A stretch of 64,000 bases of DNA from an uncultured Spirochaetota bacterium (GTDB lineage Bacteria > Spirochaetota > UBA4802 > UBA5550). Shown one piece after another: positions 60,743-64,000 of the stretch. Below the pieces are notes generated by a model. The model worked only from the letters and a program-made list of their open reading frames with translations. It had not been told where the DNA came from and made no database searches. The stretch covers positions 17,046 through 81,045 of the forward strand of contig CALMRZ010000032.1 of NCBI GenBank assembly GCA_937872225.1, given 5' to 3'. The stretch's first letter is position 1. Every line of letters begins with the position of its first letter. The position numbers and the translations under genes were made by a program.

Positions 60743-61558
60743 TCACCGGCCCGGCCGGGGCGGCCGCTGTCCCCGATCCGGCTTCGGCGCATCCCTGCGC
60801 TGCTTGACGGCGCCCCTTCTATCCCTGATCCGCTCCCTGTTCCTGTTGATCCGTTCATTGATTTCGTTCCTGATCTTCGGATTGAGCCTCTTGAAGCCCC
60901 GGGATTCCCGCATGGCGTCGAACCGGTCAGTCAGGGCGTCCAGGTCGCCCTTCTTTAATAGGGCCACCGCGATCTTCCGCCGTTTCGCGACGATGTCCCT
61001 GACCATCGACCGGTTCATCGAAACGGAATGCTCCTCGGCCACCGACTCCGCTATTTCGCGGATGATCATACCGTCCCTGACGGGGTGGACCATGATGCTT
61101 CCCGTGAGGACGTCCACGCGGGAGCTGTCGTCATCGGCGCTGACCTGGAAGCTCGTCCCCCTGACTGCCGCGACCTGGGTTGCCGTCTTGACCTGGAAGC
61201 TTTCACCGCGGACCAGCTTCGCAAGCATGACCATGATGCTGCCGCCGCTCATCTCCATATCGGGGTCGCCGCTTTTCCTGGCCAGGGACGCCACGGAGAT
61301 CCTCGTCTTTTCGTTGACCCGGACGAGGCCGCGGTCCCCCCAGGCGATATCCGCCATGGAATTCCTGCCCGTGACGACCGTATCGCCGCCGCCAAGGGCC
61401 AGGCCCTCAGCCGCCGCCTTTGTCGCGCCGCCGGCGACTATCTTCACGTCCCCGACTATCGCCTGCACCATGTATGCCTGCTGTCCGCCTTCGGCCCGCG
61501 GAACGATAATCAGTGCCGCTATAACGGCCACCGGAAGTATCCTTTTTATTGTTATCAT
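60743..61558 (-). CDS. Exported FecR-domain protein with Arg-rich tail (paralogue)
   Basis: 271 residues; GGAGG 9 nt before ATG. Signal peptide ~1-24. FecR domain ~30-145: LALGGGDTVVTGRNSMADIA, VRVNEKTRISVASLARKSG, QVAAVRGTSFQVSADD. The C-terminal region ends in a strongly basic stretch (RINRNRERIRDRRGAVKQRR). It shares order and motifs with the next gene (59871-60713), so the two arose by duplication but have diverged well. Function unknown; the FecR fold often binds polysaccharide or acts as an envelope sensor. Confidence 0.85.
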   Translation of the reverse strand: MITIKRILPVAVIAALIIVPRAEGGQQAYMVQAIVGDVKIVAGGATKAAAEGLALGGGDTVVTGRNSMADIAWGDRGLVRVNEKTRISVASLARKSGDPDMEMSGGSIMVMLAKLVRGESFQVKTATQVAAVRGTSFQVSADDDSSRVDVLTGSIMVHPVRDGMIIREIAESVAEEHSVSMNRSMVRDIVAKRRKIAVALLKKGDLDALTDRFDAMRESRGFKRLNPKIRNEINERINRNRERIRDRRGAVKQRRDAPKPDRGQRPPRPGR

Positions 61559-61598
61559 GCCTGCATTCCTCCCTGATGATTTTCACCGGCCACGGCTG

Positions 61599-62783
61599 TC
61601 AGTACCTGAATGAAACGTTGAAGCTGACTCCATGGCTCCAGAAGTTTTTGCCGATATTCTTCAACTGCATGAAGGGGTTTATATTCAGGCGCCTGCCCCG
61701 AAGCGCTTTGAACAGCGAAACATACGAACGATATTCGTAGAACTTTCTTGTCAGCGGGTCCATCTTGGGGGAAATGTTATAGACCGGCGCATAAGTGATG
61801 GAAATATTCGCGTAATCGAACAGGTTAATGATACCTTCAATTTCACCGCCCACGGTTATTACGTCATCATTGCTCCACCCCGAAGAAAAAGCCGCCATCA
61901 GGGTGAAGTATTCGCAGGTTTCAGATGTAATACCGATCTTGCCCGAGTGGGAGTAGAAAATGATATGCTCGTTTTGCTTGGGGTATATGCTTTTGAAGGA
62001 ATACGGGTTGTTGAAGTCGGAGTACATATAATCATAGGCAAGATCAAGGCTGGTGCTCTCGATAAAGAACCAGCTGAAGGCGGGCGTCAGGGTATAGTCC
62101 TCCAGATGCTTGATATTCTGGATTTTGAAATTCTTATACCGGGCCATCATGATCAGATTATTAATATACGGATTCGCCGTACCGCCCGGGGTGATGGAGA
62201 GATAATCACTCCGGTCGTCTGATTTAAAAACATACTCGGTTTTTTTATAATCGCCGGTGAACCCCAGGCTGACCACTTCAAAATCGAGAAAAAATCCGCC
62301 GGACCAGTCATGGACCCTGTAGTAATGGGTCTTGTCTCCGGCAGAGTAAAGGTACGATCCGTAGATTTCGATTACGTCATGGGGATATACCGACAGGGCA
62401 AGCTTCGGCTGGGTGAAGTTGACCGTTTCATAGGCGCCCGCTCCGTTGGATATCTGGAAATCCCAGAACCGGGAGATGCCGGCGGTGAACTTGATGTATT
62501 TGTTCTTCAGGCTGATATTGAGGTAGGGCTGGGAGTAAAAGTTTTTCGGGGACGTCCCCTCGGCGTAGCTGCCGTTGTAACCTCCATCGATCCCGAAGAT
62601 CCTCGGTTTCGCCTCATCCCTTTCGCCGGACTCCGCAGACCCCTTCTCCGCTGCATCGCCTGCCTGTTCCGCCTTTTTCGCGTCCGCAGGAAATGCATGC
62701 ACCGTACCCTGGAGGAACAATCCCGGGAGCAGCAGCGTCATGGTGATGGCAAGGGCCGGTAATTCATGGAATAGCTTCTTCAT
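61599..62783 (-). CDS. Predicted outer membrane beta-barrel protein, unknown function
   Basis: 394 residues; AAGGA 7 nt before ATG. Signal peptide ~1-30, a short charged linker (to ~60), then alternating aromatic/hydrophobic strands (YLNISLKNKYIKFTAGISRF, FFLDFEVVSLGFTGDYKKTE, YFTLMAAFSSGWS) ending NVSFRY with terminal aromatic, as in outer membrane barrels. It is first in the FecR-FecR-ankyrin unit (40 bp before the first FecR). Family not recognised. Confidence 0.75.
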   Translation of the reverse strand: MKKLFHELPALAITMTLLLPGLFLQGTVHAFPADAKKAEQAGDAAEKGSAESGERDEAKPRIFGIDGGYNGSYAEGTSPKNFYSQPYLNISLKNKYIKFTAGISRFWDFQISNGAGAYETVNFTQPKLALSVYPHDVIEIYGSYLYSAGDKTHYYRVHDWSGGFFLDFEVVSLGFTGDYKKTEYVFKSDDRSDYLSITPGGTANPYINNLIMMARYKNFKIQNIKHLEDYTLTPAFSWFFIESTSLDLAYDYMYSDFNNPYSFKSIYPKQNEHIIFYSHSGKIGITSETCEYFTLMAAFSSGWSNDDVITVGGEIEGIINLFDYANISITYAPVYNISPKMDPLTRKFYEYRSYVSLFKALRGRRLNINPFMQLKNIGKNFWSHGVSFNVSFRY

Positions 62784-62977
62784 GGAACCATCCTTACAAT
62801 GTCACCGCGTCAATGGTGACTGCAGTATGAAAAACCAACGTCACTTTATCATAGCAATCAGGCGGCGATTTTTTCAAATCATTTTTTGTTTCTGGATCCG
62901 GCGGGCATAAGAAAAGGCCGGACGGAACACCCTCCGCTCAGCCCTCTCCTGATGCGGGGATCCGGACTGCCGCACCG

Positions 62978-63238
62978 CTACAGCCGTCTCCGCATGACCT
63001 TTCTCTGCCTGGCCGCATCTCTCCGCACACGGCGCCGCTCCTTGATCCGCTGCCGCTTTTGCTTGCGCTTCTCTTTAATCTCTTCACGGGCATCCCTGCG
63101 GACCTCCTTCCGGTCTTCGACCCTGCTCTTGACCTCTTCTTTTTTTGCCATTACGCCGGGATCGGCCTTGTCCCGGGCATAGACATGCGCCGTCATGGCC
63201 ATCAGCAACGCGAATATAAGCAGAATAATTTTTCTCAT
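62978..63238 (-). CDS. Small secreted Lys/Arg/Glu-rich protein, 86 aa
   Basis: GGGAGC 9 nt before ATG. Signal peptide ~1-21 (IILLIFALLMAMTAHVYA). The mature part is almost entirely charged (KKEEVKSRVEDRKEVRRDAR, then KRKQKRQRIKERRRVRRD) and probably a single long helix. It is the first of three similar small secreted genes in a row. Function unknown. Confidence 0.75.
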   Translation of the reverse strand: MRKIILLIFALLMAMTAHVYARDKADPGVMAKKEEVKSRVEDRKEVRRDAREEIKEKRKQKRQRIKERRRVRRDAARQRKVMRRRL

Positions 63239-63371
63239 GGCAATCCAGCTCCCTGTTTATTGTTCCTCTATGATCAGGCTCTGATAGTTACAACGAATAT
63301 AAGCATAAAAGAGGACAATGATTATGCAATTATATTATTTTTTCTGTTATCAATTTCCGGATTAAATAAAA

Positions 63372-63400
63372 AAGCCGCCGGATACAATCCGGGCGGCTTC
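63372..63400 (-). terminator. Intrinsic terminator after the 92-aa Lys-rich gene
   Basis: On the minus strand AAGCCGCC and GGAT arms pair with ATCC and GGCGGCTT around TGTA-like loop, followed by TTTTTTATTT. Strong stem and T-run. Confidence 0.85.
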
Positions 63401-63451
63401 TCTCCTATCACTATGGGACAGCCGTAAACCGGCACAGGTCCCCCTGTTTTC

Positions 63452-63730
63452 TTATTTTACATCCTCAGCGTTTTCTTTGACTTCGGGCTTCTTGGGCTCT
63501 TCTTTTTTATTGGCTTTGTGCTTCTTTACATGGTGCTTTTTCTTGTTTGCGTGCTTCTTGGCCTGCCTCTTCTCTTTGCGGGTTTGCTTCTTATCCTTCT
63601 TGACTTCCCTGGCATCCTCGATTTTTTTCTCGGGACCGGCCTGTTCCGGGCTGGCGCCCTCATCCTGGGCCATGAGACCCGCCGGCATGACAAGCATCAA
63701 CGACACGACGATTGATAACAGCTGTTTCAT
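63452..63730 (-). CDS. Small secreted Lys-rich protein, 92 aa
   Basis: AAGGAG 9 nt before ATG. Signal peptide ~1-22 (QLLSIVVSLMLVMPAGLMA). The mature protein has an acidic start (DEGASPEQAGPEK) and then a Lys/His-rich run (KKHANKKKHHVKKHKANKK). It has its own terminator. Resembles the neighbours in design rather than in clear sequence. Function unknown. Confidence 0.75.
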   Translation of the reverse strand: MKQLLSIVVSLMLVMPAGLMAQDEGASPEQAGPEKKIEDAREVKKDKKQTRKEKRQAKKHANKKKHHVKKHKANKKEEPKKPEVKENAEDVK

Positions 63731-63818
63731 GATTGTGGACTCCTTCTTGAAATAAAATGCAACATGATACTTTCACGTCTTGCAACTGGAAAATCAGTCG
63801 CTTTGCATAATTAATGAA

Positions 63819-63861
63819 AAAAGCGCAGATTCCGGTACCGGGGTAGTAAATCTGCGCTTTC
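63819..63861 (-). terminator. Intrinsic terminator after the partial KKE-repeat gene
   Basis: AAAGCGCAGATT and AATCTGCGCTTT arms enclose a 20-nt loop with its own CCGGTACCGG. On the minus strand TTTTTTC follows the stem; it lies 32 bp beyond the partial gene's stop. Confidence 0.8.
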
Positions 63862-63892
63862 TTTTCTTCAACTGGTGAGTGAAAGGGTCAAA

Positions 63893-64000
63893 CTATTTCT
63901 TCTTCTCTTCTTTTTTGACTTCTTTCTTTACTTCTTTTTTCTCTTCTTTCTTGGCTTCTTTCTTTGCGGCTTTTTCTTCTTTCTTGGCTTCTTTCTTAGC
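63893..64000 (-). CDS. C-terminal end of a Lys/Glu-repeat protein, 5' end outside window
   Basis: The minus-strand frame is open from 64000 to the TAG at 63893-63895. The 35 visible residues are A, E, K and V only, built from KKEAKKEE and KKEVKKE units. It resembles the two small secreted proteins upstream in composition and has a terminator right after it. It may be a third member of the set. Only the tail is visible, so export and length are unknown. Confidence 0.65.
   Translation of the reverse strand, partial: AKKEAKKEEKAAKKEAKKEEKKEVKKEVKKEEKKK

Noticed and set aside
59871..61558. FecR proteins as anti-sigma regulators of iron uptake
   Set aside because: Both begin with signal peptides and have no cytoplasmic N-terminal domain, sigma factor gene or TonB receptor nearby.
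63893..64000. Short tandem repeats at the window end as a CRISPR or satellite
   Set aside because: The periodicity comes from KKE-type codons in one open frame that ends at a stop followed by a terminator.

Overview
The window is 64 kb of high-GC DNA (by eye a little under 60 percent G+C) from a free-living, double-membraned bacterium. Evidence for an outer membrane is a TamB/Omp85 pair, TolC, an RND pump, a porin and several lipoproteins. A Spirochaetota-like (leptospire-related) source is my best guess. It rests on the AraC regulator with an N-terminal seven-helix membrane domain, the abundance of SpoIIE/RsbW-type signalling, the secreted FecR-domain proteins and the TamB-Omp85 operon. A deltaproteobacterial-type genome cannot be excluded. 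I saw no rRNA, tRNA, CRISPR array, prophage or insertion sequence.

Layout. 1-11.6 kb is envelope biogenesis and efflux: tamB (5' end outside the window), a seven-POTRA Omp85, tolC and an RND transporter. 11.5-16 kb is a fatty-acid or CoA-ester catabolic operon on the minus strand (dienoyl-CoA-reductase-like enzyme, TetR regulator, acyl-CoA dehydrogenase). 16.3-19.8 kb holds a B12-type radical SAM enzyme, a poly(A) polymerase and a DUF1232 protein.

19.9-41.8 kb is a phosphate-acquisition island: PiT transporter, pstC-pstA, a PhoU-like DUF47 protein, pstB-phoU-phoB-phoR, pstS and a porin. It also holds an acyltransferase/GNAT pair, two small-protein genes and several broken genes (PHP-domain protein, alkaline phosphatase, LMW phosphatase, CBS-SpoIIE phosphatase). 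Eight intergenic regions in this island carry arrays of 11-bp units starting TT[CTA]A, each oriented towards the gene it precedes. I read them as Pho boxes, which would tie these genes into one PhoB regulon, possibly including membrane-lipid remodelling.

42.3-48.9 kb holds a Tat-exported amidohydrolase, a methyltransferase and a tightly coupled thiamine operon (thiM-thiE-thiC-thiL, with overlapping stop and start codons at every junction) behind a TPP riboswitch. 48.9-58.1 kb holds a hybrid histidine kinase remnant, a cyclopropane synthase, an unrecognised helical protein, a TPP-enzyme/alcohol dehydrogenase pair, an SCP2-like/SDR pair and the membrane-bound AraC regulator.

58.2-64 kb is a block of exported proteins on the minus strand: a beta-barrel protein, two FecR-domain proteins, an ankyrin-repeat protein and three short, extremely Lys/Arg-rich secreted proteins. 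Its function is not known to me.

Two patterns recur. First, several genes look broken by internal or terminal deletion. Second, GC-rich palindromic repeats are scattered between genes; one appears to supply the stop codon of a TetR gene and another sits between the thiamine riboswitch and its operon.
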